Positions 39,727 through 49,721 of a stretch of 64,000 nucleotides of DNA are shown one piece after another. This stretch comes from Natranaerofaba carboxydovora (lineage in GTDB: Bacteria > Bacillota > Natranaerobiia > Natranaerobiales > Natranaerofabaceae): NCBI RefSeq assembly GCF_022539405.1, contig NZ_CP054394.1, positions 2,240,501 through 2,304,500 of the forward strand, in the 5' to 3' direction. The notes beneath the pieces are model-generated. The model ran no database searches, was not told the DNA's origin, and worked only from the letters and a program-made list of their open reading frames with translations. The translations under genes were made by a program, and so were the position numbers. Numbering within the stretch: position 1 is the stretch's first letter; the number at the start of each line of letters is the position of its first letter.

Positions 39727-39949
39727 TGATTCTGGTGCAAAAAGTCATATGAGCAAAGTTTTGTTTTTAATTATAATACATCTTGACGAGGAAGTGGGAG
39801 AAATAAGGTCTAATGACAGGATGTCATTAGCTAATCGAACTCAGGATGAGTTCATTGATTTGGAAACCTTATTTCTACCGCTGACGAGTTTTAGATGCAT
39901 CAATTAAAAACACTTTACTTATGTGAATAGACTTTTTGCACCAGAATCT
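39727..39949 (+). repeat. Family 1 palindromic repeat, full-length copy
   Basis: Ends GATTCTGGTGCAAAAAGTC and GACTTTTTGCACCAGAATC are a perfect 19-base inverted repeat. Interior pairs as in other copies (ATACATCT with AGATGCAT, AATAAGG with CCTTATT, tip hairpins CTAATGACAGGATGTCATTAG-like and GAACTCAGGATGAGTTC). Between the cyclo-ligase stop (20 bases away) and the DUF401 start. Confidence 0.9.
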
Positions 39950-39969
39950 TCTTTTATTTTCTTAATATT

Positions 39970-40575
39970 TTACCTTACATCAATCACTCTATCTTCTGTA
40001 AATATCAAATGTAACCTTTTATCCCATTTGTCAAGGGGAACTTTTGTCACGATCTGTTCTTCAAAAGAGACAGCAGCAAGAATCGTATCCTCTCTCAGCT
40101 TTGATATAAACCGGTCATAATAACCTCCGCCATAACCAAGTCTATATCCGTCCTCATCAAAAGCTACTCCAGGCACAACCACAAGATCAATCTCTGTAGG
40201 CTCTAAAGGAAAAAGTCTGTCTTCTTTAGGCTCTAAGACCCCATAATTACCGTATGCAAAATCATTTTCTAAGTCCACTATCAAAGCAGGAACCATAGTT
40301 TTTGTCTTAGGATAAGTCTTTGGCACGGTGACTTTTTTGCCTTTTTTTATAGCATCTTTTATTATCGGCATTGTATCTACTTCATTCTGAAATGGCAGAT
40401 AAGCCATAATACTATTTGCCTTTTGATAACTCGAAAAAGAAATAAATTTTTCTTTTATAGATTCACTCTTTCTATCCACTTCTTCTATTGGTATTTCTTT
40501 CCTTTTGTCAATCATCTCTTTCCTAAGTCTCTTTTTTTCTTCTTTCATCTTATCTTCCATACTACCTTCCCCCAT
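39970..40575 (-). CDS. 5-formyltetrahydrofolate cyclo-ligase
   Basis: Converts 5-formyl-THF to 5,10-methenyl-THF with ATP. The 201-residue protein has the basic N-terminus KKRLRKEMIDKRKEIP, IMAYLPFQNEVDTMPI, VVVPGVAFDEDGYRLGYGGGYYDRF (substrate/ATP loop) and the C-terminal PLDKWDKRLHLIFTEDRV. The ATG at 40575 follows GGGGG by eight bases; ATG 40560 is an alternative. Stands between proS and a family 1 repeat. Confidence 0.92.
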   Translation of the reverse strand: MGEGSMEDKMKEEKKRLRKEMIDKRKEIPIEEVDRKSESIKEKFISFSSYQKANSIMAYLPFQNEVDTMPIIKDAIKKGKKVTVPKTYPKTKTMVPALIVDLENDFAYGNYGVLEPKEDRLFPLEPTEIDLVVVPGVAFDEDGYRLGYGGGYYDRFISKLREDTILAAVSFEEQIVTKVPLDKWDKRLHLIFTEDRVIDVR

Positions 40576-40622
40576 AACGTTAACCCCCTGTCACTAAAGT
40601 GAGCTTACTATGTTCTCACGCA

Positions 40623-40704
40623 AATTTTTATGTCATGCCATAAGCGAACTTTTAATTTGCACGCTTTTAGCAAATTCTAGTGAGGCGTTGGCATGACATA
40701 AAAA

Positions 40705-40706
<2 letters not shown>
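40623..40706 (-). repeat. Family 2 variable-arm palindrome, copy after proS
   Basis: Left arm AATTTTTATGTCATGCCA (40623-40640) and right arm TGGCATGACATAAAAATT (40689-40706) pair perfectly over 18 bases. On the minus strand the core reads CCAACGCCTCACTAGAATTT, GCTAAAAGCGTGCAAATT, AAAAGTTCGCTTATGG. The outer arm includes the last two bases of the proS stop codon TAA, and the orientation follows proS. Confidence 0.8.
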
Positions 40707-42149
<1,443 letters not shown>

Positions 42150-42267
42150 TTAAAATCCTCCTAACATTTGTAGATTCTAGAAAACTAATCATTATTTTGG
42201 CTAACCTATCTTTTATTTCATGCAGTTAAGCATCAGTATCAATGTATCATATGTATATATACGTATG

Positions 42268-42307
42268 AAAAACGTCCTCTTACCTTTAAGGCAAAAGGAC
42301 GTTTTTA
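42268..42307 (-). terminator. Bidirectional intrinsic terminator after the ABC transporter gene
   Basis: AAAAACGTCC ... GGACGTTTTT forms a 10-bp A/T-flanked stem with inner CTTACCTTTAAGG pairing. Runs of T follow on the minus strand. Located 45 bases after the ATPase stop codon and about 120 bases before the proS start. The rest of 42150-42351 shows no feature. Confidence 0.8.
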
Positions 42308-42351
42308 TTATAGCATACACAAGCTGTCAAAACAATTTAGACGGTGTTTTC

Positions 42352-43077
42352 TTAGACAGGGCTTTTTTCTTTGCTTTCTTCTTTCTCCACCTTGCCATCC
42401 ATTAGTGATATTACCCTCTTGGCATAATCACAATTAGAAGTGTCATGAGTAACCATTATTATAGTTAAGCCTTCATCATTCAAACGGTTAAATATCTCCA
42501 TTATTTCTTTTCCTGTAGCAGAATCAAGACTCCCTGTTGGTTCATCAGCTAATATAAATAAAGGTTTATTAACAAGGGCACGTGCAATTGCTACTCTTTC
42601 TTTTTCTCCACCGGATAATTGACTTGGAAGTCTATTAGCCTTATCATCAAGTCCCATATCTTCAAGGACTTTTAAGGCTTTGTCTATCTTTTCTTTTTTT
42701 GGCATGTTTACCACAGCAAGGGGCAAAAGAACATTCTCTACAGCTGTCAAATACGGCACAAGCTGATAATCCTGGAAAACAAAGCCTACATACTTTCTTC
42801 TAAAATCTGCAAGATCTTCTGATGAAAGAGAATAAACATCCATATCATCGATTATTAACTCGCCCTTAGTAGGATTATTCAAGCCCCCTAGGATCGACAA
42901 GAGTGTCGTCTTTCCAGAACCAGAAGGACCAACCACTGCAACGAATTCACCTTTTTCAATGGACATATTTATACCATCAAGGGCTCTAACCTCTTTATTA
43001 TCGTCATTTTCTTCGCCAGTATTATAGATTTTTGACAGATTTTCTATCTTAACAATTTCCATATTAATTTCCTCCAA
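42352..43077 (-). CDS. ABC transporter ATP-binding protein (MacB/LolD type)
   Basis: Cytoplasmic ATPase of a type VII ABC system. The 241-residue protein has Walker [18 protein letters not shown]-loop [10 protein letters not shown], signature [15 protein letters not shown], Walker [14 protein letters not shown] and H-loop MVTHDTSN. The partner FtsX-like permease lies upstream, with a full family 1 repeat between. Together with the DUF2318-like protein upstream it resembles the ABC part of the Ftr/P19 iron systems of Campylobacter; metal or efflux role is inference. Confidence 0.9.
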   Translation of the reverse strand: MEEINMEIVKIENLSKIYNTGEENDDNKEVRALDGINMSIEKGEFVAVVGPSGSGKTTLLSILGGLNNPTKGELIIDDMDVYSLSSEDLADFRRKYVGFVFQDYQLVPYLTAVENVLLPLAVVNMPKKEKIDKALKVLEDMGLDDKANRLPSQLSGGEKERVAIARALVNKPLFILADEPTGSLDSATGKEIMEIFNRLNDEGLTIIMVTHDTSNCDYAKRVISLMDGKVEKEESKEKSPV

Positions 43078-43100
43078 TTACGATAATTAAAATCTAAATT

Positions 43101-43325
43101 TTGATTCCGGTGCAAAAAGTCATATGAACCAATTTTTGTTTATAATTGCAATACATCTTAATGAGAAAACAGGAGAAATAAGGTCTAATGACAGGATGTC
43201 ATTAGCTAACCTGACTCAGGATGAGTTCTTGAATTAGGAAGCCTTATTTCAACTGCTGTCGAATTTTAGATGTATCAATTAAAAACACTATATATTTGTG
43301 AATAGACTTTTTGCACCAGAATCAA
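43101..43325 (+). repeat. Family 1 palindromic repeat, full-length copy
   Basis: 225 bp from TTGATTCCGGTGCAAAAAGTC to GACTTTTTGCACCAGAATCAA. Interior as elsewhere, with CTAATGACAGGATGTCATTAG-like and GACTCAGGATGAGTTC hairpins. It fills the gap between the FtsX-like permease stop (3 bases away) and the ATPase start (24 bases), so it is transcribed within this operon. Confidence 0.9.
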
Positions 43326-43328
43326 GTT

Positions 43329-44513
43329 TTACAACAATCTAAGTGCCTCAGTAGGATTAAGGTTTGAAGCCTTGTAAGCAGGATATAGAGTTCCAATAAC
43401 GCCCATTGTTACAGATAATATAATTGAAAACAGCAGCAATAACGGTTCAAATCCAAGCTGTATATTAAGTTCTCCCAAAGACGGCCCAATCATCAGGGCA
43501 GTAACATATCCTGCAAGATAACCAATAATTCCACCTGCCCCACTAAGAATCACAGCCTCTAATAAGAATATCTTCATAACATGGCTCTTTCTATAGCCAA
43601 TAGCCCTAAATACTCCTATCTCCCGCACTCTTTCGTTAACTGATGACATCATAGTCGTAACAACTATCAAAATCCCAATTAACACCACAACTGTTGAAAC
43701 CGCTAAAGAAAAGTTTGAAAAGCCCTGTATAGTTTCATCCCTAGCAACAGCTTCTTCCCTTAAAGCCATAACCTCAGCTTCCGGGAGCTCTTCCGAGATC
43801 TCCTCTTCTATAGTTGTAATTGGACATTCTGTACAGTAGGCACTTACTTCTATAAGTGAATACTCGCCCTCTCTATCCAAAATAGACTGTGCCCTATCAA
43901 GGGAGATAAAGACTATACCATCTTCTTCTGCACCCATTCCCTCCAAAACACCAGCTATCTCAAAGCTTTCACCATCTACCTCTATTTCATCACCAATTCC
44001 TTTTCCAAATGATTCAGCAACCCTTTTACCTATTATTGTTTGATCTTCCTCCATTCCATCATATACGAAATCTATCTTTGGTTTACTGCTATCTTCAAAG
44101 TCCCACCAGGGCTTAAGCCTAAGCTCTTTGGCAAAGTCAAGTCCTACAATAAGGCCATCTTCCCCACTAATTGTAGTAGATCCGATTACTTTTGGCGAGA
44201 TAATATTTAAACTATCCGCGTGATGGATGCTTTCTATCCTTTCTACTGCATCTTCGTTGATTTCTTCTACATGATAAGTAACCCCCGGAAGGGGCACCCC
44301 ACCATAAGTCAAACTAAGGCCCTCAGATTTTGGCGCAACGACAAGGTTTGCCCCAAACTCATCCATCTGTTCCCCTACTTGCCTTTGCATAGAAGTATTA
44401 ATCACATAAAGACTTGTAACAGTCGCCACAGCTATTACAAGACTAAAAACTATAAAAAATATTTTAAGCTTTCTTCTTTTCAAATTATTAAGCGCTATTT
44501 GAACAAGGCTCAT
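43329..44513 (-). CDS. FtsX-like ABC transporter permease
   Basis: A MacB/FtsX-fold permease of about 394 residues: one N-terminal helix (IFFIVFSLVIAVATVTSLYV), a large external domain of about 240 residues containing CTEC, then three helices in the FtsX domain with NERVREIGVFRAIGYRKSHV, the coupling segment. ATG 44513 is preferred (AGGGG eleven bases upstream); ATG 44522 is too close to that site. The external Cys pair AYCTECP could matter for metal or redox sensing. Partner ATPase is directly downstream. Confidence 0.88.
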   Translation of the reverse strand: MSLVQIALNNLKRRKLKIFFIVFSLVIAVATVTSLYVINTSMQRQVGEQMDEFGANLVVAPKSEGLSLTYGGVPLPGVTYHVEEINEDAVERIESIHHADSLNIISPKVIGSTTISGEDGLIVGLDFAKELRLKPWWDFEDSSKPKIDFVYDGMEEDQTIIGKRVAESFGKGIGDEIEVDGESFEIAGVLEGMGAEEDGIVFISLDRAQSILDREGEYSLIEVSAYCTECPITTIEEEISEELPEAEVMALREEAVARDETIQGFSNFSLAVSTVVVLIGILIVVTTMMSSVNERVREIGVFRAIGYRKSHVMKIFLLEAVILSGAGGIIGYLAGYVTALMIGPSLGELNIQLGFEPLLLLFSIILSVTMGVIGTLYPAYKASNLNPTEALRLL

Positions 44514-44564
44514 TTTATGCATTACCCCTTATCTTTATCTGGTGTTTGTGTTCTAAAGGTAAAT

Positions 44565-44648
44565 TTGGAGCAAAAAGTCATATGAACAATGTTTTGTTTT
44601 TAATTGCAATACATCTTGATAAAAAAGCAGTAGAGATAAGGTCTAAAA
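44565..44648 (+). repeat. Truncated left half of a family 1 repeat
   Basis: GAGCAAAAAGTCATATGAAC, AATGTTTTGTTTTTAATTGC, AATACATCTTGATAAAAAAGC and AGAGATAAGGTCTAA match the left 85 bases of full copies; the tip hairpins and right half are absent and the sequence runs into the 3' end of the DUF2318-like gene. Confidence 0.8.
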
Positions 44649-44662
44649 CTTTTGCTGGCAAA

Positions 44663-45202
44663 CTATTCTAATTGTTCCAACTCAATTTTTATCTGCCCAT
44701 CCTCAAAGATAAAATCTAGTTTGTTAGGCAAATAACCCTCTTCTTCAGCCACCGATGCATCCAATTTGTTTCTATGTTCCAAGTCATACACGCTGTAACA
44801 ACCATCACACACAAGGGTATCATTTTCTATATAATATTCAGTAGACTCGCATAACTTACACTTACTCTCACTAACAAATATTCTACCTGATGGAGCAACA
44901 TAAGACATTAACCTAACATCCTCAGAGGACACTTCAGGCACCTCAAAAGACACAAGGCCATTATGATCAACTTTTTTGACTGGCAAACTAATATACTTTT
45001 CAGTAGTATCAGTTTCAACTTCTTTCATGTATATTCTTTCTCCATCATAGCTACGAGAAGATAACAAGGGCTTATCTCCTTCAGAGTCCTCAAAAAAAAC
45101 CATGCCAAACCATGCCCTCGCCCCAAACACAAGAAATAATATCAAAACAATTAAGCCTAGCAAAAAAAGGTTCGTTTTAGTTTCTTTAAAACCTTCTTTC
45201 AT
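44663..45202 (-). CDS. Membrane-anchored Cys-rich protein, DUF2318/FtrD-like
   Basis: 179 residues: an N-terminal helix (LFLLGLIVLILFLVFGARAW) followed by an external domain with SLPVKKVDHNGLVSFEVPE, MSYVAPSGRIFVSESKCKLC and the second pair VCDGCYSVYDLE. The C-x2-C ... C-x2-C spacing of about 14 residues fits DUF2318 iron-sulphur/metal proteins associated with ABC and Ftr-type iron systems, though the usual GGCNP end is absent. It sits between the M56 peptidase and the FtsX permease on one strand. Family placement is moderate. Confidence 0.65.
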   Translation of the reverse strand: MKEGFKETKTNLFLLGLIVLILFLVFGARAWFGMVFFEDSEGDKPLLSSRSYDGERIYMKEVETDTTEKYISLPVKKVDHNGLVSFEVPEVSSEDVRLMSYVAPSGRIFVSESKCKLCESTEYYIENDTLVCDGCYSVYDLEHRNKLDASVAEEEGYLPNKLDFIFEDGQIKIELEQLE

Positions 45203-45255
45203 CTTCTTACCTCCATATCATCTTAACTCTAAGGTTAAGCTCCAACATAAATCCA

Positions 45256-46251
45256 CTAACACAGATAAAAAAGAAACATCAAAGCACTCATAACAAAAGC
45301 AACCTCTTTAATTTTATCTAATTTTAAGGATTCAAAACCGTTATCATCAAACCATAGCAGGTTTTCTACTCTTCTTGCAGTGCCACCTTTTGTCCAACTA
45401 AAACCTGCAACTACAGGGTTTGGATTTTGACTTTGTGATTTTTTCACTTTCAAAAGCCCACGCCCCAAAGACAAAGGTTCTTTTGTATATAATGAAGCCA
45501 GTACATCACAGGCTTCTTCACGTTCTTTCATGTACATTTTTTTTGCCAAAAGAGAAAAAGGACTGAAAAACAGCATATAACTAACTACTGTCATTACTAC
45601 GTCCCATGTAGTATCTTTTAACTTAATATGAGAAAGTTCGTGAGCAATTACCCCTTTTAGCTCCTTTTCATCCAAAAGTCCTAATAAACTTTCTGAAATA
45701 TAAATTTCTGGTTTAAAAACTCCACTAGTAAAAGATATAGTTTCTTCTGTGAAAATTATATAAACATCAGGCCTGTTTTTCAGGTTCATCTCAAAGGCTA
45801 AATCATCTAAAATACTATGGATTTTATCATCATTATTTAAACTTAATGAAACTTTTCTAGCTTTTTTTATAAAATTAATTCTTTTTTTATAGGCTTTGAA
45901 ACTCAAGAATAAAGTCATAATAAATATAATAAGCGACAAGGGTACAATCCAGGTAGAGATAAACCCACCCAGCTTACATACAAAGTGAAAAGGAAAAATA
46001 AAAGGAAATCCAACTGAGTTATCTGGATTTACATAACCACAAGTACGAAAGAAACTAAAATAAAAAACAGGATACGATATTATTGGTAAAATAATTACCA
46101 ATAGATATAACCTTCTTAAAACTAAAGAAGAAGGTTTGAAAGCTTTTGACCATAAAGCAACCATCAAAAACAAAATGGCTGAACTCAATATTACATAAGG
46201 CATAAGTGAATGGTTTTGGTAAATTAAAATAATCTCTTCCACGTTATCCAT
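45256..46251 (-). CDS. M56-family membrane metallopeptidase (BlaR1/MecR1-like)
   Basis: 331 residues. Three to four N-terminal helices (e.g. ILSSAILFLMVALWS, RRLYLLVIILPIISYPVFYF, STWIVPLSLIIFIMTLFLS), then the cytosolic zinc protease domain with VIAHELSHIKLKD (HExxH) and MKEREEACDVLASLYTKE (third ligand region). A final helix closes the protein; the penicillin-binding sensor domain of true BlaR1 is missing. Paired with the BlaI-like gene 6 bases upstream, it probably cleaves or inactivates that repressor on a signal. Confidence 0.88.
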   Translation of the reverse strand: MDNVEEIILIYQNHSLMPYVILSSAILFLMVALWSKAFKPSSLVLRRLYLLVIILPIISYPVFYFSFFRTCGYVNPDNSVGFPFIFPFHFVCKLGGFISTWIVPLSLIIFIMTLFLSFKAYKKRINFIKKARKVSLSLNNDDKIHSILDDLAFEMNLKNRPDVYIIFTEETISFTSGVFKPEIYISESLLGLLDEKELKGVIAHELSHIKLKDTTWDVVMTVVSYMLFFSPFSLLAKKMYMKEREEACDVLASLYTKEPLSLGRGLLKVKKSQSQNPNPVVAGFSWTKGGTARRVENLLWFDDNGFESLKLDKIKEVAFVMSALMFLFYLC

Positions 46252-46257
46252 CCTTTT

Positions 46258-46683
46258 TTAATCTTGTTTCTCTCTATCTAAAAGTTTTTCTTCTAGTTTT
46301 TTTAGTTTATGTTCGTCTTCATCTTTATATTTTTCAATAAACTTACTAACGGCTACATCTTCAAAATCCTCAAACAATCCATCCATAACTTTACCAACTA
46401 CATAACTAAGAAGTTCATCTTTCTTCCATATAGATGTATAAATATAAGCATTACCCTCTTTTTGCTGCTTTAACAAGCCTTTTTTGGCAAGTCTTGTCAT
46501 AACTGTCATCACAGTAGTATAGGCAATCTTTTTGTTAACAGATATATCTTCATAAATTGTCCTAACAGTCACCGGTTCTTTTTCCCATACTTTTTCTAAT
46601 ATCTCTGCTTCTAAGTCTCCCAAAATTTTTCTCAATCCCTTTTCGTGGGGCCTAAAATCCCCTACAGAAATTCCCTTTTCCAT
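46258..46683 (-). CDS. BlaI/MecI/CopY-family transcriptional repressor
   Basis: 141 residues with the winged helix typical of Penicillinase_R: KILGDLEAEILEKVWEKEPVTVRTIYED, then KIAYTTVMTVMTRLAKKGLLKQQKEG (recognition helix and wing), and a helical dimerisation tail. First gene of the BlaI - M56 - DUF2318-like - FtsX - ATPase string. In known systems the M56 partner relieves BlaI repression. Start ATG 46683 lies after GAGGGAGG. Confidence 0.92.
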   Translation of the reverse strand: MEKGISVGDFRPHEKGLRKILGDLEAEILEKVWEKEPVTVRTIYEDISVNKKIAYTTVMTVMTRLAKKGLLKQQKEGNAYIYTSIWKKDELLSYVVGKVMDGLFEDFEDVAVSKFIEKYKDEDEHKLKKLEEKLLDREKQD

Positions 46684-46722
46684 GATGGCTGGCCTCCCTC
46701 TTTCATATTATATTTTAATTTA

Positions 46723-46760
46723 AGTATATATCTTTGGTTTACTACTGTCAATCGTAGAAT
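46723..46760 (-). promoter_or_regulatory. Promoter of the BlaI operon with overlapping palindrome
   Basis: Minus-strand TTGACA (46751-46746), 17 bases, TATACT (46728-46723). A CTAC-N8-GTAG palindrome (46742-46757) covers the -35 box and may be the BlaI-type operator, whose known half-sites are TACA/TGTA-like. Promoter is well supported; operator is a guess. Confidence 0.6.
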
Positions 46761-46765
46761 CCATC

Positions 46766-46853
46766 TGTACTAAAAAGCGCACAAATCAAATGCTCGCTTT
46801 TTGTATGCAGTCAAATAATAAAACTTTTTGTGAATAGACTTTTTACAGTAGAA
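46766..46853 (+). repeat. Decayed family 2 core followed by a solo right end of family 1
   Basis: GTACTAAAAAGCGCACAAAT then CAAATGCTCGCTT (46768-46800) resembles the 3' part of the family 2 core. TTTTTGTGAATAGACTTTTT then ACAGTAGAA (46824-46852) is the right terminus of family 1 without the rest. Both relics lie in the 257-base divergent gap between the BlaI gene and the deacetylase gene. Confidence 0.55.
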
Positions 46854-46940
46854 GGAATTTATCATAAAAAAACGAATCTAAATAACGAATCTAAATTAGG
46901 TAATAGCACTATCTAAAAACCAAGAATCGGAGGGAAAATT

Positions 46941-48065
46941 GTGAGGAAAAATTTATCATCTATGCTACTTATCACTCTAGTTCTAACTTTGTTTGTAACA
47001 CCGTTAATTCTGTCAGGTTGTGGTGATGAACCTGCAGTAGAAGACGAAAAAACAGATGAAAAAGAACAAAAAGAATCTAAAGAACAAGAAGAAAAAGAAA
47101 CTGATGAAAAAGAACAAGATAAAGAACATGAAAAAGAAAAAGAAGAGGAAATTGAAGAAATAGACTATGAAAAAGTACAGCCAAATGAGCTTGGAGAAAT
47201 AATGATCCTTATGTATCACGATGTTGGAGATGAACTAGGGGATTGGAAAACTACAAGAGAAGACTTTAGAGATGATATGGAAAGACTTTACGAAAAAGAT
47301 TATAGGTTAGTTGATCTAATGGACGTTGTTAACGGTGAGATTGATATACCTGCAGGCACTACCCCTGTTGTACTTACTTTTGACGATGGGCATACTGGCC
47401 AGTTCGATGTAATAGAAGAAAATGGGGAAAAAATTGTAGACCCTGATAGCGCTGCCGGCATTATTTTAGAACTTAGTGAAGAATACGATGATTTTACAGT
47501 AGCAGGTAATTTTTATATTAATTCTTACCCGGAGCCTTTTGGTGATAGAGATAATTTGGGAGAAAAGCTAGAAGTCTTGACAGACCATGGGTTTAGCGTG
47601 GGTAATCACGGTTATGCACATGCACGCCTTGATCATCTAGATACTTCTGAAGAAGTTCAAGAAGAGCTAGGTAAAATGCAAAAGAAAGTAAAGGAAGCTT
47701 TTGATGGCTACAAGTTTGATAGTCTCGCCCTTGCTTATGGACAGTGGCCTAGCGAAGAGCTTAAAGAGTATGTTTTTTCTGGAGAATATGACGGGGCAAC
47801 TTATGAACATAAAGCAGTATTAAATGTAGCTTACTTCCCGGAAGTATCTCCTTTTCACGAAGATTTTGACCCATTAGACCTTGAAAGGGTAAAAGCAAAT
47901 GATGGTGTTGATCAGGAAATGGACAGATGGCTAGATACTTACGAAGAAAGTCCAGAGAGAAGATATATTAGTGATGGAAGAACTGATACAATAGCTATAC
48001 CAGAAGATAATGAAGACAAGTTAAATGAAGATATAATAGAAGAGTACGAAGTTATAACGTATTAA
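46941..48065 (+). CDS. Polysaccharide deacetylase (NodB domain) lipoprotein
   Basis: 374 residues from GTG 46941 after GGAGGG. N-terminal lipoprotein signal LLITLVLTLFVTPLILSGC with Cys near residue 28, then an extremely charged Lys/Glu linker (about residues 32-77), then the catalytic domain: ILMYHDVGDE, VVLTFDDGHTGQFDVI (metal Asp pair) and FSVGNHGYAHARLDHL (metal His pair). Probably removes acetyl groups from cell-wall or exopolysaccharide glycans outside the membrane. Single-gene unit ending at a palindrome. Confidence 0.87.
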   Translation: MRKNLSSMLLITLVLTLFVTPLILSGCGDEPAVEDEKTDEKEQKESKEQEEKETDEKEQDKEHEKEKEEEIEEIDYEKVQPNELGEIMILMYHDVGDELGDWKTTREDFRDDMERLYEKDYRLVDLMDVVNGEIDIPAGTTPVVLTFDDGHTGQFDVIEENGEKIVDPDSAAGIILELSEEYDDFTVAGNFYINSYPEPFGDRDNLGEKLEVLTDHGFSVGNHGYAHARLDHLDTSEEVQEELGKMQKKVKEAFDGYKFDSLALAYGQWPSEELKEYVFSGEYDGATYEHKAVLNVAYFPEVSPFHEDFDPLDLERVKANDGVDQEMDRWLDTYEESPERRYISDGRTDTIAIPEDNEDKLNEDIIEEYEVITY

Positions 48066-48072
48066 AAAAGCT

Positions 48073-48127
48073 TGGGCGAAGGGAGGGTCTCTACGCAGGA
48101 TTTGGTACTGTCCTCGCCTTTCGCCCA
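48073..48127. terminator. Palindrome between convergent lipoprotein genes
   Basis: TGGGCGAA (48073-48080) pairs with TTCGCCCA (48120-48127), with weaker inner GGAGG/CCTC pairing. It starts 7 bases after the deacetylase stop. The outer arm is unlike any other repeat here, but its placement resembles that of family 2 elements. Likely a bidirectional 3'-end hairpin. Confidence 0.5.
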
Positions 48128-48152
48128 CCCTTCTAAGCATTTCCCGCTATTA

Positions 48153-48638
48153 TTATTCTTGCTCAATCTTTTCAATGTGATCCATACTACTTACCGAAAT
48201 TGAAAAATGACTTTCGCCGTGATCATCTATACTTTTTGTTTCCTCGTTTACTTCAAGCACTCCTTTTATCCTTAAAGGCTCAAAAGTGAAGCGAAGATAC
48301 TCCCCCTGAGGTAAAAGCACAATCATCACATCCATATAGTCGACTTCTTCTCCCTCACAAAACGGACAACTTTCACTAGGGGTATTAATTAGATAAAAAT
48401 GATTCTCCCGAAAAGGTGAAATAGGCGACATCCAACCATCAAAAACAACTGTTTCACCATCTAACTCATAAGCTTTATCACTAATAACTCTCTCGCCCTG
48501 TTCATTTTCCGACAAATCCTCTATATTCCACACTTCAAATCCGTCATAAAATTTTTCTTCACCACAACCTAAAAATAATGCCATAGCAAAAATACTAGTA
48601 AGAACAATTACAAAACCCATTTTGAGTATTTTTTTCAC
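48153..48638 (-). CDS. Lipoprotein of unknown function with CPFC motif
   Basis: 161 residues. Signal with lipobox SIFAMALFLGCGEE (Cys near residue 25). The mature part has GETVVFDGWMSPISPFRENHF and LINTPSESCPFCEGEEVDYM, then VMIVLLPQGEYLRF and LRIKGVLEVNEE, a beta-rich OB-like pattern. The CPFC pair suggests metal or thiol chemistry. It recalls lipoproteins that accompany DUF2318/FtsX transport loci (DUF3299-like), but I cannot assign it firmly. Convergent with the deacetylase gene. Confidence 0.6.
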   Translation of the reverse strand: MKKILKMGFVIVLTSIFAMALFLGCGEEKFYDGFEVWNIEDLSENEQGERVISDKAYELDGETVVFDGWMSPISPFRENHFYLINTPSESCPFCEGEEVDYMDVMIVLLPQGEYLRFTFEPLRIKGVLEVNEETKSIDDHGESHFSISVSSMDHIEKIEQE

Positions 48639-48990
48639 TAATATTACTCTCCCTTTTTATTCTTGGACTATTTTTATTTTCTAGCTATACAAATTACAAT
48701 TCATAAGCTTAAAGCATATTCTATAAGAAAAGTTGCGCTTTTCGAATCTATTTGTATTATGTCTAACATAATAATAGTTAATTTCCTTTTTGTAAATTGA
48801 TAAAATATTTTGAATATTATTTAATTTATTAAAATGTTACAAGGTAAGAAGGATTTTCAAGTTCATCATAGAACTTTTAATTTAAAAATGCATTTTAATT
48901 TTATTGAGTCAGAATAAATTGTGCTTCGTTTTAGAATTTTTCGCCTTTTTGTGAATAGTATAACTATATACCCTTAAGGAGTCTGGTGAT
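48639..48990. other. Divergent intergenic region upstream of the mrp operon
   Basis: 352 AT-rich bases between the lipoprotein gene and mrpB. A TTTTTGTGAATAG fragment (48948-48960) matches the right-end region of family 1. AAGGAGTCTGGTGAT provides the mrpB ribosome site. The operon promoter should be here but I see no convincing box. Confidence 0.3.
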
Positions 48991-49323
48991 ATGAAAGATT
49001 TTATTCTTACTACAGTAGCAAGTTACATCATACCATTTATACAGTTATATGGACTTTACTTAACTTTTCATGGTCATGATTCCCCCGGAGGCGGCTTTGC
49101 CGGAGGTATTATTATTGGCATGGGCTTTTTGCTTTACTTTATTGCTTTTTCCCCGGATCCTGATAATATCAATCTTCCAGACCTTGGAACAGTAAGCGGT
49201 CTTATAGTAATAGCCACACTTTTATCTTTATACTTTTTTGGTGACGGTTTTGAGATAGGGATAGGTTTTAAAGTAGCTCTAGTAATTGTTGGTATTTACT
49301 TTACCATCGTAAGGGAGGTCTGA
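48991..49323 (+). CDS. mrpB: Mrp-type Na+/H+ antiporter subunit B (MnhB)
   Basis: 110 residues, four membrane helices. LTTVASYIIPFIQLYGLYLTF, then GHDSPGGGFAGGIIIGMGFL is the hallmark MnhB loop. First gene of a ten-gene antiporter operon; in classical order mrpA precedes it, but here the MrpA parts come later. Stop is 4 bases before the mrpC start. Confidence 0.94.
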   Translation: MKDFILTTVASYIIPFIQLYGLYLTFHGHDSPGGGFAGGIIIGMGFLLYFIAFSPDPDNINLPDLGTVSGLIVIATLLSLYFFGDGFEIGIGFKVALVIVGIYFTIVREV

Positions 49324-49327
49324 TTCA

Positions 49328-49720
49328 TTGGAGGTTATTAACGATCTAATCTATAATTACCCGTATTTTGCATCAATAATTTTGTTTAGCGTTGGCTGTT
49401 TTATCATCCTGGCTGAATCAAACCTGATAAAAAAAATAATAGGAATAAACATCATGGAAACTTCTGTGTTCTTATTTTTCATAGCCCTTGGAAACATCAA
49501 AGGACACAGTCCACCAGTAATATCACCCTACTTAACAGAAGAAGCAGCAGCACAGCAGTTGTACATTAATCCCCTCCCTTCAGCGCTGGTTCTGACCGGG
49601 ATAGTTGTAAGTTTGAGTATAACAGCTTTTGCATTAGTAATAGTCGCCAAAATTTATAAGTATTACGGTACCATTGATAGTCACGAAATTTTTGAAATAA
49701 GAAGCAGAAAGAAGTGGTGA
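49328..49720 (+). CDS. mrpC: Mrp-type antiporter subunit C (NuoK-like)
   Basis: 130 residues, three helices homologous to NuoK. Start TTG 49328 lies nine bases after GGGAGG. Helices include ASIILFSVGCFIILAESNLI and ALVLTGIVVSLSITAFALVIV; the motif IGINIMETSVFLFFIALG and DPLPQALVLTGIV-equivalent INPLPSALVLTGIVVS are typical. A short insertion GHSPPVISPYLTEEAAAQQ lies between helices two and three, as in other MrpC. Confidence 0.94.
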   Translation: MEVINDLIYNYPYFASIILFSVGCFIILAESNLIKKIIGINIMETSVFLFFIALGNIKGHSPPVISPYLTEEAAAQQLYINPLPSALVLTGIVVSLSITAFALVIVAKIYKYYGTIDSHEIFEIRSRKKW

Positions 49721-49721
49721 T

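Noticed and set aside
47013-47219. Minus-strand Phe-rich frame opposite the deacetylase linker
   Set aside because: It is the complement of Lys/Glu-rich codons in the linker; the plus-strand gene is clearly coding.
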